Below are positions 34,663 to 44,433 of a DNA stretch of 64,000 nucleotides, piece by piece; within the stretch, counting starts at the first letter, position 1; each line of letters begins with the position of its first letter. A program made the position numbers and the translations under genes. Below the pieces are notes generated by a model, which did no database searches, was not told the origin of the DNA, and worked only from the letters and a program-made list of their open reading frames with translations. Where the stretch lies: positions 620,001 to 684,000 of the forward strand of contig NZ_QPER01000002.1 of the NCBI RefSeq assembly GCF_009455635.1, in the 5' to 3' direction. The DNA comes from Paraburkholderia agricolaris. GTDB lineage: Bacteria; Pseudomonadota; Gammaproteobacteria; Burkholderiales; Burkholderiaceae.

Positions 34663-35598
34663 CTACCCCTGACGCCTCTGCAGCGCCTTGACGAGCCTGG
34701 TCCAGAGGAACTCGGCCGCGGGTGACAGACGCCTGCCAACCCGGCGTATGACCTGGCTGCCGAATTCGCGGGCGATCGCGTGGTCGATCTCTATGGGAAC
34801 CAGTTTTCCGGCGTCCAGATACTGGCGCGCCGCATCGGTCGACATGAAAGCGACACCCAGGCCCGCAGCGGCGATCGCTTGCGCCGACGAAAACAGATCG
34901 CAGCGATAGGCCGGCGTCAGATTGAGCCGTTCCGCACGAAGCAGCGAATCGACATACTGCTGAACGCCAAAACGCGACGGCATGAAGATCAGCCGGTGGT
35001 CGGCCAGTTGTTCAACGCGGATGCGCCGTTCGCCCGCCAGCGGGTGCTGCGGACTGACGAGCGCGCAGAGCGGCGCGGCGCGAAAGGTTCGCGCGCGAAT
35101 CGCCGGATCGCTGATGCCGCCTGCGCACAGTCCGAGATCGACCTCGTCGTTGCGCACCATGGCAACGATTTCTGAGGTCGCCGCGCCGCGCAGTTCCACC
35201 ACAATGTCCGGGAACTGCAGGCTGAATGCCTCAAGCACGCTGGCGAGCAGCGTCTCGACGAACCCCTCGCCGGTGGCGATCTCGATTCGGCCCCTGCGCA
35301 AGCCCCGATAGTCTTCCAACTGCGCGAGCATCTCCGCGTCGCGCTGCGCGCTTTCACGGAAATGCTCGACGAGCGTGCGGCCGATCTCCGTGAGCGTTAC
35401 GCGCCGACCCTGCCGCTCCAGCAGCGCCACCCCATGCAGGCGTTCGAGATTCCCAACCTGGCGGCTGATCACCGAAGCGTTGATGGACAACGCGTCCGCG
35501 GCCGCCCGCACGCCGCCGTGCAGCTCGATTTCGTGCAGATAGCGCAGGCTGCGGATATTGAGCGCGGTGTCGCGCAAACTTTCGGGGTCGCTCGGCAT
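34663..35598 (-). CDS. LysR-family regulator, divergent from the amidohydrolase
   Basis: 311 residues. N-terminal winged helix (IRSLRYLHEIELHGGVRAAADALSI, VISRQVGNLERLHGVALLER, RRVTLTEIGRTLV) and a C-terminal substrate-binding domain (RGRIEIATGEGF, VELRGAATSEIVAMV). Divergently transcribed from the M20 amidohydrolase and MFS transporter genes; the 112-bp interval contains a GTTGAC/GTCAAC palindrome. It probably controls that pair in response to the transported substrate or its product. Confidence 0.9.
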   Translation of the reverse strand: MPSDPESLRDTALNIRSLRYLHEIELHGGVRAAADALSINASVISRQVGNLERLHGVALLERQGRRVTLTEIGRTLVEHFRESAQRDAEMLAQLEDYRGLRRGRIEIATGEGFVETLLASVLEAFSLQFPDIVVELRGAATSEIVAMVRNDEVDLGLCAGGISDPAIRARTFRAAPLCALVSPQHPLAGERRIRVEQLADHRLIFMPSRFGVQQYVDSLLRAERLNLTPAYRCDLFSSAQAIAAAGLGVAFMSTDAARQYLDAGKLVPIEIDHAIAREFGSQVIRRVGRRLSPAAEFLWTRLVKALQRRQG

Positions 35599-35607
35599 GG
35601 CTGATTC

Positions 35608-35625
35608 GTTGACATGGAAGTCAAC
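35608..35625. promoter_or_regulatory. Operator-like palindrome between LysR and amidohydrolase genes
   Basis: GTTGAC-ATGGAA-GTCAAC is a perfect six-base inverted repeat with a six-base centre. It lies 9 bp upstream of the LysR start codon and 86 bp upstream of the divergent amidohydrolase. Its location suits autoregulation and divergent control by the LysR protein. Confidence 0.5.
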
Positions 35626-35710
35626 ATTATCGACCGTAAAACGTCATTGATTGGCCTTTTTTGCGGCGAAATACTGCTCCTCTTTCTCACTCCCTTGCAG
35701 GCGCGAAACC

Positions 35711-36901
35711 ATGTCAGGCACCCAGGACTTCTGTTCCCTCGACGACACGCTGGATCTGCGCGATGAACTGAGCGGCATTCGTCATCATCTTCATCGTCAT
35801 CCGGAACTGGCCTACAAGGAGTTCAAGACCTCCGATTTCGTTGCACAGAGCCTCGAAAGCTGGGGCTATGCCGTGACACGCGGTCTGGGCGGCACCGGCA
35901 TGGTGGCCACGCTCAAGGCGGGGACGGGCGCGCGTGCGGTAGCCATCCGCGCCGATATGGACGCTTTGCCGATCAGCGAGGAGACCGGCCTGTCCTACGC
36001 CAGCGCCGAGCCGGGGCTGATGCATGCGTGCGGGCACGACGGCCACACGACGATGGTACTCGGCGCGGCCCGCCATCTGGCCCGCACGCGCCGCTTCGAC
36101 GGCACCGTGCACCTCGTGTTCCAGCCTGCCGAGGAAATCGGCGCGGATAGCGGCGCCAAACGCATGATCGAAGACGGCCTGTTCGAGCGCTTTCCGTGCG
36201 ACGCGATTTTCGGTCTGCACAACCATCCCGGCTATCCCGCCGGCACCTTCCTGTTCCGCAGCGGGCCGTTCATGGCGGCGTGCGATACCGTTGAACTGGT
36301 GATTCACGGCCGTGGCGGCCATGCGGCGCGGCCTCATCTGGCCGTCGACCCGATTGTGATCGGCGCCGGCCTGGTGAGCGCGTTGCAGACCGTCGTGTCG
36401 CGCAGTGTCGATCCGATGCAGGCCGCCGTGGTGACCGTGGGCGCTTTCAATGCCGGGCACGTCGCGAACGTGATCCCCGAAAAAGCTCGCCTGCAGATCA
36501 GCGTGCGTTCGTTCGACGCCGCGGTTCGTACGCTGCTCGAAACGCGCATCCGCGCGCTCGCGCAGGCGCACGCGGATGCTTACGGCGCGCGGATCGACGT
36601 CGACTATGTGCCGGGATATCCCGTGGTCGTGAATAGCGTGCCGGAGACTGAACTGGCGCAGCAGGTGGCGCGCGAACTGGTTGGCGACGAACGGGTGGTC
36701 GATGGCTTTGGCCCGATTGCCGGCAGCGAGGATTTCGCCTACTACCTCCAGGAAAAACCGGGCTGCTTCCTGCGTCTCGGCAACGGCGAGGGAGCCCCGA
36801 TGCTGCACAACGCGTCATACGATTTCAACGACGACAACCTCACCGTGGGCGCAGCGTACTGGACGCGCTTGGTCGAGCGTTTTCTCGCTGCGGCATCCTG
36901 A
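35711..36901 (+). CDS. M20-family amidohydrolase (hippurate hydrolase/aminoacylase type)
   Basis: 396-residue metal-dependent amidohydrolase of the M20D group, which cleaves N-acyl amino acids or related amides. Metal-ligand motifs are intact: MHACGHDGHTTM, FQPAEEIG, the LHNHPGYPAG segment, the dimerisation domain VIHGRGGHAARPHL and the C-terminal GSEDFAYYLQ. Starting from the ATG at 35711 gives the usual family length; the frame is open to 35651. Divergent LysR regulator and downstream MFS permease point to a small uptake-and-hydrolysis unit. The substrate cannot be deduced. Confidence 0.93.
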   Translation: MSGTQDFCSLDDTLDLRDELSGIRHHLHRHPELAYKEFKTSDFVAQSLESWGYAVTRGLGGTGMVATLKAGTGARAVAIRADMDALPISEETGLSYASAEPGLMHACGHDGHTTMVLGAARHLARTRRFDGTVHLVFQPAEEIGADSGAKRMIEDGLFERFPCDAIFGLHNHPGYPAGTFLFRSGPFMAACDTVELVIHGRGGHAARPHLAVDPIVIGAGLVSALQTVVSRSVDPMQAAVVTVGAFNAGHVANVIPEKARLQISVRSFDAAVRTLLETRIRALAQAHADAYGARIDVDYVPGYPVVVNSVPETELAQQVARELVGDERVVDGFGPIAGSEDFAYYLQEKPGCFLRLGNGEGAPMLHNASYDFNDDNLTVGAAYWTRLVERFLAAAS

Positions 36902-36987
36902 GCCTCACCGGCGCCACCGCCTTCGATCCAGATCAAGCCTCGCGTGACCGGCGTCGTCACGCGAAATCCGAGCACAAGGGAGTACCC

Positions 36988-38295
36988 ATGTCCGCCCAGC
37001 CCGTTGCGCAATCCACCGCATCTCCGGCATCCGCCGTGTCCACGCCCGCGTCTCAACGCAGGATCGTCATTGCCGCGGTGTTTGGCAATCTGCTCGAGTT
37101 CTTCGACTTCACCGTCTACAGCTTCTTCGCGCTGACGATCGCGAAGCTGTTCTTCCCGGCGCACGATCCGGTCGTCTCCACGCTGCTCGCGCTGTCCGCC
37201 TTTGCGATCGGATTCGTCGCGCGGCCCGTGGGCGGCTTCGTGCTCGGCCACTACGCGGACAAGCACGGCCGCCGCGCGGCGCTGACGCTGACGATCTTCC
37301 TGATGGCGGTCGGGTCCGGGATGATCGGCCTTGCGCCCGATTACGCCACGATCGGCCTTGCCGCACCCGCATTGATCGTGTTCGCGCGCCTGCTGCAGGG
37401 TTTCGCGCAGGGCGGCGAGTTTGGCGCCGCTACCGCGACCTTGCTGGAAACGGGTTCGGCGAAGGGGCGCGGCTTTCGGGCGAGCTGGCAACTGGCGAGC
37501 CAGGGTGCTGCCGCGCTGCTCGGCTCCGGCATGGCCGCGCTGCTCACCTACCAGCTCACTGAGCCGCAACTGCTCGCCTGGGGATGGCGTGTACCGTTTC
37601 TCGCCGGCGTTCTGATCATGCCTGTCGGGGTGTATCTGCGCCGGCATATCGTTGAAGAGCCGCCGGCTGCGGGCAAAACGAAGGGTTCGAAACTCGAGCC
37701 GGCGCTCGTGCGCAAATGGTTTCTGACCGTGTTCGCGATCATGGGCATGACGGTCGCGACTTACGTGCTGATGTACTACATTCCCACCTACGCAATCCAG
37801 TATCTCAAACTGCCGCCGAAGCTCTCCATGCTGGTGTCGATCGGTGCAGCGTGCGTTTCGCTGACCCTGTGTCCGGTGTGGGGCGCGCTCTCGGACAGGA
37901 TGCAGCGCCGCAAGCCGCTCACCCTCATCGGCCGCGTTGCGTTGATCGCTCTGCTCTACCCGGCTTTCTGGCTGATGAACCATTTTCCGGCGCTGCCGGT
38001 CGTGTTCGGTCTGATCGTACTGCTGATGATTTTCTACACCATGGGATCGGCGCCGGCGTATTCCCTGATGCCCGAGAATTTCCCGAAACATGTCCGCGCC
38101 GGTTATCTGGCGAGCGCCTATGCGGTTGCGGTGTCGGTCTTCGGCGGGACCTCGCAACTGGTCGTCGCATGGCTCATCAAGGCGACCGGCAATACGATGG
38201 CGCCGGCGTGGTACATGATCGGCTGCGTGATCGTTTCGTTGATTGCCGTGTCGATGCTTGAAGAAACCGGGGGACGTGATCTGGACGCGGGCTGA
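36988..38295 (+). CDS. MFS transporter, metabolite:H+ symporter family
   Basis: 435 residues and 12 predicted membrane segments. Hallmarks of the metabolite:H+ symporter (MHS) branch: GNLLEFFDFTVYSFFALTIA at TM1, the loop-2 motif GHYADKHGRRAAL, FARLLQGFAQGGEFGAATA, and a central hydrophilic loop. GGGAG precedes the ATG. Same direction as, and 86 bp from, the amidohydrolase, so it probably imports the amidohydrolase substrate. Confidence 0.92.
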   Translation: MSAQPVAQSTASPASAVSTPASQRRIVIAAVFGNLLEFFDFTVYSFFALTIAKLFFPAHDPVVSTLLALSAFAIGFVARPVGGFVLGHYADKHGRRAALTLTIFLMAVGSGMIGLAPDYATIGLAAPALIVFARLLQGFAQGGEFGAATATLLETGSAKGRGFRASWQLASQGAAALLGSGMAALLTYQLTEPQLLAWGWRVPFLAGVLIMPVGVYLRRHIVEEPPAAGKTKGSKLEPALVRKWFLTVFAIMGMTVATYVLMYYIPTYAIQYLKLPPKLSMLVSIGAACVSLTLCPVWGALSDRMQRRKPLTLIGRVALIALLYPAFWLMNHFPALPVVFGLIVLLMIFYTMGSAPAYSLMPENFPKHVRAGYLASAYAVAVSVFGGTSQLVVAWLIKATGNTMAPAWYMIGCVIVSLIAVSMLEETGGRDLDAG

Positions 38296-38384
38296 GTAAG
38301 CTGTTTCGGAAGCGGCAGGTTGTGGCGTGCGGTAGCTATTCGCCGGCTTTTGACCTGCTGCACCAGGCTGGCGTCACAGACGGA

Positions 38385-39839
38385 TCAAGGCACGACGGGG
38401 GGATGGAAGGTCAGTGTCCCCGCAAGAATCCATAGCATGAAGATCACGAGCGGAAGATGCACGATGAACTGGGTAAACGTGAAGCCCACCACGTCACGAG
38501 CCCGCAATCCCAGCACGCCGAGCAACGGCAGCATCCAGAAAGGGTTGATCAAATTCGGCAACGCCTCCGCCGCGTTGTAGACGGTTACCGCCCAGCCCAG
38601 ATGAACCTGGAGTTCCTTGGCGGCCGCGATCACGTACGGTGCTTCAATGATCCATTTCCCGCCACCCGACGGCACGAAGAATCCAAGGACGGCAGAGTAG
38701 ATGCCCATCAGCGCCGGAAACGACGCATGCGAAGACACGGTGACGAAGAAATGAGAAAGATGATCGGCCAGCGGTAGTCCCGACGGCGCGGAGGCTTTCG
38801 TCAGCATGTACGCAATGCCCCCATAGAGAGGAAACTGGATCAACACGCCAGCCACAGACGGCACCGATTTCGCCACGGCGTTCAGGAAGCGGCGCGGGCG
38901 CCAGTTCAACAACATTCCGGCCAGCAGGAACACGAAGTTGTAGGTATTGAGATTCGAGATGGCCAGCACCGGATTTTTCGTGGTGAATTCGTGCCATGCC
39001 CAAACCGAGCCGAGTGCGACGATCAGGATTGTGATCAACGGGCTGTACTCGAGCCAGTCGCCGGGGCGTGAAGGCGCTGCGACTTCGAGTTCCGCTTCGT
39101 TCAGCGAGATGCCCAGAGACTGCGCGGTTTTGGCGCGTTCCGCGCCGGGCGCCGAGAGATACGCAATCAAAAGCGATACGACGGTCAGAGCGGCGACTAT
39201 CAGTAACGACTGGGGAAGAAAAATCGTCTCGGAGAACGGAATGACTCCGGTGATCGCCAGCAGCGCTTTCGGCAAACTGTCCGGATTCGCCTGCAATTGC
39301 GATGCTGACGAGCTCAATCCCAGCGCCCAGGTCGCGCCCATGCCGAGATAGGCGGCGGCACCCGCTGCCCGGTAGTCCATACGGAGCCCGGTGCGACGAG
39401 CGAGCGCACGAACCAGCAGGCCGCTGAAGATCAGGCTGATCGCCCAGTTGAAAAGCGACGCCGAAATGCTGACCAGCGCGACGAATGCCACCGCGGACTT
39501 GCCGTTCGACGGCAGGCGGGCAAGCCATGCGATCAATTTCGCGGCAGGCGGAGATACCGCGACCACGTAGCCTGAAATGGCCACGATCGCCATCTGCATC
39601 GTAAAGGGAATCAGGCTCCAGAATCCGTCTCCGAAGGCAATCCCCACACGTTGTGCAGGCGCACCCGTCGCCAGGGCGCCGACAGCGACGACGACGACCG
39701 CGATCGCCGCGAATATGTATGCGTCGGGAAACCACTTTTCCGACCAACGGGTCACGGCTGCGGCCATACGCTCGAGCCCAACTGCATCGTCGGCTGTCGA
39801 GGCTGCCAGGTCTTGCTGACGGTTCAATTCCTTCATCAT
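38385..39839 (-). CDS. AtoE-like short-chain fatty-acid transporter
   Basis: 484 residues with about 12 membrane segments, belonging to the AtoE/TIGR00366 family of short-chain fatty-acid uptake proteins: WFPDAYIFAAIAVVVVAVGA near the N terminus, FGDGFWSLIPFTMQMAIVAI, the SSASQLQ region, FVPSGGGKWIIEAPYVI near the C terminus. Starts 21 bp after the ornithine-cyclodeaminase-like gene, so it is the third gene of the molybdopterin-enzyme operon. It may import the substrate of the pathway. A second Met three bases in is an alternative start. Confidence 0.88.
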   Translation of the reverse strand: MMKELNRQQDLAASTADDAVGLERMAAAVTRWSEKWFPDAYIFAAIAVVVVAVGALATGAPAQRVGIAFGDGFWSLIPFTMQMAIVAISGYVVAVSPPAAKLIAWLARLPSNGKSAVAFVALVSISASLFNWAISLIFSGLLVRALARRTGLRMDYRAAGAAAYLGMGATWALGLSSSASQLQANPDSLPKALLAITGVIPFSETIFLPQSLLIVAALTVVSLLIAYLSAPGAERAKTAQSLGISLNEAELEVAAPSRPGDWLEYSPLITILIVALGSVWAWHEFTTKNPVLAISNLNTYNFVFLLAGMLLNWRPRRFLNAVAKSVPSVAGVLIQFPLYGGIAYMLTKASAPSGLPLADHLSHFFVTVSSHASFPALMGIYSAVLGFFVPSGGGKWIIEAPYVIAAAKELQVHLGWAVTVYNAAEALPNLINPFWMLPLLGVLGLRARDVVGFTFTQFIVHLPLVIFMLWILAGTLTFHPPVVP

Positions 39840-39860
39840 GGTCTCCGACGCTTCGAGTGA

Positions 39861-40796
39861 TTAAACATGCTTTTCATAAACCTGCGTTGCCGCAGCCAGG
39901 TCTTCGAGTGCGGTCCCCACCGCTTTGAATACCGTGCGCTCGCTGCCGTCGAAGCGCCCGCCGACGTCGCCCCGGCACAAGGCGGCGAGCGTACCGTTCA
40001 GGTCCGCCGGCGAAATCACGTTGCGCGACAACGGCCCTATCAGGTCGCCGGACTTCTGCAGTGCCTCGTCCGTATCGACAAACACGCGCGCGTTTCGGAA
40101 ACAATCGTCGTCAGCCTCGCGCATCTGCGGCGTGAAGCTTCCGATAAGATCGAGGTGCGTTCCCGGTTTCAGCCACGCGCCGCGTACGATCGACTCGGTA
40201 GCGAGCGTCGCGCAGCTCACGACATCCGCGCGCGCCACGCTGTCCGGCAGACTGGAGACCACTGCCGCATTGAAACCTTCGTCTCGCAGTTGCTGCACGA
40301 GTCGCGCGGCCGACTCCGGATAGATGTCCCAGACCTCGACATGCGTGATTGGCAACTGGCTTCGATACGCTGCCGGCACCAGGCTTGCCACGCGTCCGGC
40401 GCCCACCAGCACCATGTGCGAGGAGTCGTCGCGCGCCAGAAGGGTGGCAGCGAGTGCCGAGGCGGCGGCGGTGCGGCGTGAGGTGATTTCATTGCCGTCC
40501 ATCTGCGCGAGCGGCTCACCCGTGCCGGCGTCGTACAGCACGTAAGTCGAGTGCAAGCCGGGCATTCCGCGGCCCTGGTTAGCCGGGAAAATGTTCACGG
40601 TCTTGATGCCGAGATATCGGTCCGCCTCCCACGCCGGCATGATCAACACGGTGCCGGTGTTGCCGTCGCCGCTATTGATCGTGTGCGAGTGTCGGAGTGG
40701 AACCTCACACCCCTTGATGAACGCCTTCTTCAGCGACGGAATCAGCGTGGCGAAGTCCAGCGCCTCGCGTGTCGCTGGCGTGTCAAAAAATTTCAT
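39861..40796 (-). CDS. Ornithine cyclodeaminase / mu-crystallin family enzyme
   Basis: 311 residues of the NAD(P)-dependent OCD/mu-crystallin fold, whose members include ornithine cyclodeaminase, alanine dehydrogenase and cyclic imino-acid reductases. Visible are YLGIKTVNIFPANQGRGMPG, YDAGTGEPLAQMDGNEITSR, the Rossmann motif MVLVGAGRVASL and GTHLDLIGSFTPQMREADDD. GAGGAG lies upstream of the ATG at 40796; the frame runs on to 40895 without support. Located between the fused oxidoreductase and the AtoE-like transporter in one operon. Substrate unknown. Confidence 0.88.
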   Translation of the reverse strand: MKFFDTPATREALDFATLIPSLKKAFIKGCEVPLRHSHTINSGDGNTGTVLIMPAWEADRYLGIKTVNIFPANQGRGMPGLHSTYVLYDAGTGEPLAQMDGNEITSRRTAAASALAATLLARDDSSHMVLVGAGRVASLVPAAYRSQLPITHVEVWDIYPESAARLVQQLRDEGFNAAVVSSLPDSVARADVVSCATLATESIVRGAWLKPGTHLDLIGSFTPQMREADDDCFRNARVFVDTDEALQKSGDLIGPLSRNVISPADLNGTLAALCRGDVGGRFDGSERTVFKAVGTALEDLAAATQVYEKHV

Positions 40797-40821
40797 GCTC
40801 GATTTGCTCCTCGTGAGTCGT

Positions 40822-43800
40822 TCACGCTTCAATGGAAATATCGGTGGCCGGGATCGCCTGGCAGGCGAGGCACATATCGGCTTCGTCCGGCCCATGCCCT
40901 GTCATATGCGACACCTTGCCCGCCAGGACCTTGACGGCACAGCTCTCGCATTGCCCGACCCGGCAGCCGCTGGGCATGCTGATGCCGAGGCTCTCGCCGA
41001 AGCTGAGCAGGCTTCCCCGTTCGGGTGCCCATTCAGCCTTGATCTGCGACCGCCGGAATTCGACGGCAAAGCGCTGTGATGGATCGAGGGCCGGTTTTGA
41101 AGGAGACCGAAAGGCCTCGCTGAAGATATCGAACGGCGGCACGCCCCGCTCGACGAGGCCCGCCGTGATGGCGTTCATCATCGGCTCTGGGCCGCATAAA
41201 TAGAATCGCGCGCGGCGCTGTATCAATGCGTCGTCCACGACGTCCGCAGTGAGGTAGCCCTGCATCTCGAAGTCGCGTCCGAGTATTTCGTCGCGCGGCT
41301 GGTTATAGCAATTTACGATCTTGAGCGTTGGCAACGCACGCTGCAATTGCGCAATTCGATTCCGGAACGCATGAGTCGAGCTATTGAGATTCGCGTAAAA
41401 CAGCTGGGATTCGGGCGCTTGTGTGCCCAGCTGTCCGATCGTTTCCAGCCACGAAATGAAGGGCGTTATTCCAATCCCACCCGCGAATATGACGACCGGT
41501 CGCTTCGAAGCCGGCGGTACGATGAAGGTGCCGCTGGGGGCTTGAAGCAAGACCCTGTGTCCAACTGCCAACTCGCGATGAATATACGAGGACATGACGC
41601 CCTCGAACTGCTCACCATCGGCACTTCGGCCTCGCTGATGGCGCACGGAGATCGAGTATGTCCGGCGATCGTTTTCAATCGCATGGCCAGTGAGCGAATA
41701 GGCGCGCGTCGTTCCTCCTTCGCACAATTGCGGAATATGGATCGTCACATGCTGTCCGGGCAGATAGTCGGGGAGCGGTCCGCCGTCGGCTGCGCTGAAC
41801 GTAACCGTGCGAACGCCTTCGGCTTCTCCATGCACGGCCGACACGACAAAGTCCCGGAATCCTTGCCATGCGCGTCGCGCGGGATCGACCGACGGGTCGA
41901 GCGTGACGTCGCACGGCACGGCACGAAGCGGCGACGAACCGCTCAGCGGATCGGCGATGGCGGCGGACACGATGCTGTTGTAGTTACTGTTTGTGCTTCC
42001 CAGGGCCGTCGACGATTCCATGCCGATCTCGTCGCACGCCTGCCACCAGCCATACTCCGCGACTACGACATCCGGCGCGAGTTCGGGGACCACTCGCGCA
42101 CGAAACCGCGCGGTGCCGCTGGTACTGGCGACGCGTATCCAGTCACCCTCGACAATGCCCTTGATGGCCGCCAGATCGGCGCTCAGTTCCGCGACGGGAT
42201 ACGGGGCACGGCGACGAAGGCTTGGCAGCCCACGATGCTGGCTGTGGCAGTAGTAGCCGTTCTTGACGGAAGTGAGCGTATACGGAAAGCGTCGACGGTC
42301 GGCTGCGCGTGCTCCTTCTCCGCGGCTCGGCGGGACATACTGCGGCACGGCCGGATAGCCGTACCGATGCAGCTTCTCCGAATAGAACTCGACGCACCGC
42401 GTTTCGGTCGCAAAGCCTCGCGGGCCATTCGGCGTCGTGCAGGCGTATTGCTTTTCCTGCTGCTTGAGCGGCCGGTAAATGCCCTCGGGGTGCGAACGCA
42501 GGGTCGCGACGTCCAGGTCCAACGGTTCGAGAACATGGTTCCATCCTTTTTCGACGTCGCCACCGAAGAATTGATCCCCCATCCCGAGCCTGACCGCCAG
42601 GTCCAGCACGATGTCGTAGTCTGCCCGGCTTTCCCCGCGGGGCGTCACCATCCGCTGCCGCAGCTGGACCAATTCGACGGCCCGCTCATTGATCTCGAAG
42701 CCGAGACGTAGTCCTTCCCGTTCCCAAGGCGTGTTGACCGGAAGGAGGATATCCGCATAGCGGGCGGATGGCGTTTCGAACAGGTCGCAATGAACATGAA
42801 AATCCAGCGCGCACAACGCGTCGTGCGCCAATGCGCTGTCGGCTTGCGACATCAGCATGTTGGTGCCGAACGCGACAAGCGCGCGCACCCGATAAGGCTT
42901 GGCCTCGAGAATCGCCCGATAAACATCGCGCGCGGTCACCCATCCCTGGGCGGGCGGACCGAGTGGTCGCTCGTCAAGTCCGAGTGCCTTTGTTCGCTGC
43001 TGAGGACTCAGCATGGCGTAGTTACTGAGGGGGTTTGCCGGCTGCTTGACCAACTCGCGGTTTGAACCCCGCGTATCGAATGCACCTGTCAGTGCATACA
43101 GCGTAGCGATCGCCCGCTCTGTTTGCGTCGCGTTCGTGTGCTGTCCCACGCCAGACCACGCGTGATAAGCAATGCGCTGGCGTGGGCTGAGCATCGCCGC
43201 CACGACTTCGATCGCCGAGACGTCGACACCGGTGATTTCGCTCACGTGTTCGGGCGTGTACTCAGACAGCGCACCGCAGTACAACTCGAAAGCGGGCGTA
43301 CACGCGACCTCTATTACGCGACCCGTCAGGTCGAATACGGAAATCTGATAAGAGCCTGAAATCGAAAGGTCGGACGGCGACGTGCGCGCCTCTTCTCCGA
43401 CGAGTTCGAGTCGATTGAGCGCGCCATTCCAGACCGCATATCGATTGTTCGACGACTCCGGATCGATGTCGCGTTCACGCAAAAAATGTCCGCTGTCGCG
43501 ACGAACCAGGAAGGTGCCATTCGTCCACGCGCGGACAAATGTATCGTCGATATTTCCCGTCGCGATCATTTGCCGGGCAATTCCCATGGCAAGCGCGCCG
43601 TCCGTGCCTGGCTGCACGCGCAGCCATATATCGGCTTCGCGCGCGAGCGCCGTGGGTCTCGGGTCCACGACAATCAGCTTGGCGCCGTTGCGCCGACCCG
43701 CTGCAATACTGTCCGCCTGGGCCAGCCACGTGTTGGCGGGATTCGTACCCCAAAGCACGATGACGTCGGAATTCCGGTAATCGGCCGTTGGCATGCCGCA

Positions 43801-44292
43801 GCCGAAGGTAAACACGTGCGCGAAATCCTTGTGCCAGTTGCAGATCTCGGTTGCGTAGCAGATATTCGGACTTCCGAACGACCAGACGAATCGCTCCACC
43901 CAGTCGATACTGTCGCTCATCGGCGTACCGCTCGGGGTGGTCACGCCGAACACCACCGATTCGGCGCCGTTTTCACGTTTGACGTGCGCGAGCGTGGTCG
44001 CGATCTCGTCAAGCGCCTCGTCCCAGCTGATCCGTTTCCAGCGCGGGTCGGCCGCCCCTTTTGGGGCAGTGCGGCGCATGGGATACAACACCCGGTCGGG
44101 GCTGTGTACGAGCTCCGGCGCGGCCTTGCCTTTCATGCACATCGCGTTGCCGGTCGGGTGCGTAGTGTCGGGGCGCACCTTCAGCAACATGTCGCCGCGG
44201 ACCGCGTTGATCGTGCCGCATCTTGACCGGCATAGCGTGCAGTACCCCTTCTTCTCCTGCGTCTCCATCATCGTTCCACTGTTTCCTTTCAT
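40822..44292 (-). CDS. Molybdopterin oxidoreductase fused to FAD/NAD and 2Fe-2S ferredoxin reductase
   Basis: 1156-residue two-enzyme fusion. The N-terminal ~790 residues are a DMSO-reductase-family molybdopterin enzyme with a [4Fe-4S] site (C18, C21, C25, C52), the cofactor-binding domains (VIVLWGTNPANTWLAQAD, LIVVDPRPTALAREADIWL) and a C-terminal dinucleotide-binding barrel. A candidate Mo ligand is the Cys in YATEICNWHKD. From about 800 a phenol-hydroxylase/vanillate-demethylase-type reductase follows: FAD motif TRAYSLTG, NAD site IFAGGIGITPF, FYLCGPEPMM. A plant-type 2Fe-2S domain ends the protein (C1110, C1115, C1118, C1144). No Tat signal, so cytoplasmic. The ATG codons at 44271 and 44268 are alternative starts. 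First gene of a three-gene operon, divergent from a LysR gene. Confidence 0.9.
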   Translation of the reverse strand: MKGNSGTMMETQEKKGYCTLCRSRCGTINAVRGDMLLKVRPDTTHPTGNAMCMKGKAAPELVHSPDRVLYPMRRTAPKGAADPRWKRISWDEALDEIATTLAHVKRENGAESVVFGVTTPSGTPMSDSIDWVERFVWSFGSPNICYATEICNWHKDFAHVFTFGCGMPTADYRNSDVIVLWGTNPANTWLAQADSIAAGRRNGAKLIVVDPRPTALAREADIWLRVQPGTDGALAMGIARQMIATGNIDDTFVRAWTNGTFLVRRDSGHFLRERDIDPESSNNRYAVWNGALNRLELVGEEARTSPSDLSISGSYQISVFDLTGRVIEVACTPAFELYCGALSEYTPEHVSEITGVDVSAIEVVAAMLSPRQRIAYHAWSGVGQHTNATQTERAIATLYALTGAFDTRGSNRELVKQPANPLSNYAMLSPQQRTKALGLDERPLGPPAQGWVTARDVYRAILEAKPYRVRALVAFGTNMLMSQADSALAHDALCALDFHVHCDLFETPSARYADILLPVNTPWEREGLRLGFEINERAVELVQLRQRMVTPRGESRADYDIVLDLAVRLGMGDQFFGGDVEKGWNHVLEPLDLDVATLRSHPEGIYRPLKQQEKQYACTTPNGPRGFATETRCVEFYSEKLHRYGYPAVPQYVPPSRGEGARAADRRRFPYTLTSVKNGYYCHSQHRGLPSLRRRAPYPVAELSADLAAIKGIVEGDWIRVASTSGTARFRARVVPELAPDVVVAEYGWWQACDEIGMESSTALGSTNSNYNSIVSAAIADPLSGSSPLRAVPCDVTLDPSVDPARRAWQGFRDFVVSAVHGEAEGVRTVTFSAADGGPLPDYLPGQHVTIHIPQLCEGGTTRAYSLTGHAIENDRRTYSISVRHQRGRSADGEQFEGVMSSYIHRELAVGHRVLLQAPSGTFIVPPASKRPVVIFAGGIGITPFISWLETIGQLGTQAPESQLFYANLNSSTHAFRNRIAQLQRALPTLKIVNCYNQPRDEILGRDFEMQGYLTADVVDDALIQRRARFYLCGPEPMMNAITAGLVERGVPPFDIFSEAFRSPSKPALDPSQRFAVEFRRSQIKAEWAPERGSLLSFGESLGISMPSGCRVGQCESCAVKVLAGKVSHMTGHGPDEADMCLACQAIPATDISIEA

Positions 44293-44433
44293 GACGGGAT
44301 GCTATGCAGCCGAAATTGCCCTGCCTAATTCATATTTCATGCCTCGCGATATATAATTTTTCAATACCTCAGATTGGTCGTCGGTTCGCGCCGTCGGATT
44401 GCACGGCGCCATATCCCAGCGGAGTAGGTCAAC

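Noticed and set aside
38644..39747. 367-codon minus frame inside the AtoE-like gene
   Set aside because: Out-of-frame shadow, Arg/Gly-rich; the overlapping frame has 12 membrane segments and family motifs.
41347..42711. 454-codon + strand frame opposite the molybdoenzyme gene
   Set aside because: The minus strand encodes continuous molybdopterin oxidoreductase sequence; the + translation shows no domain.
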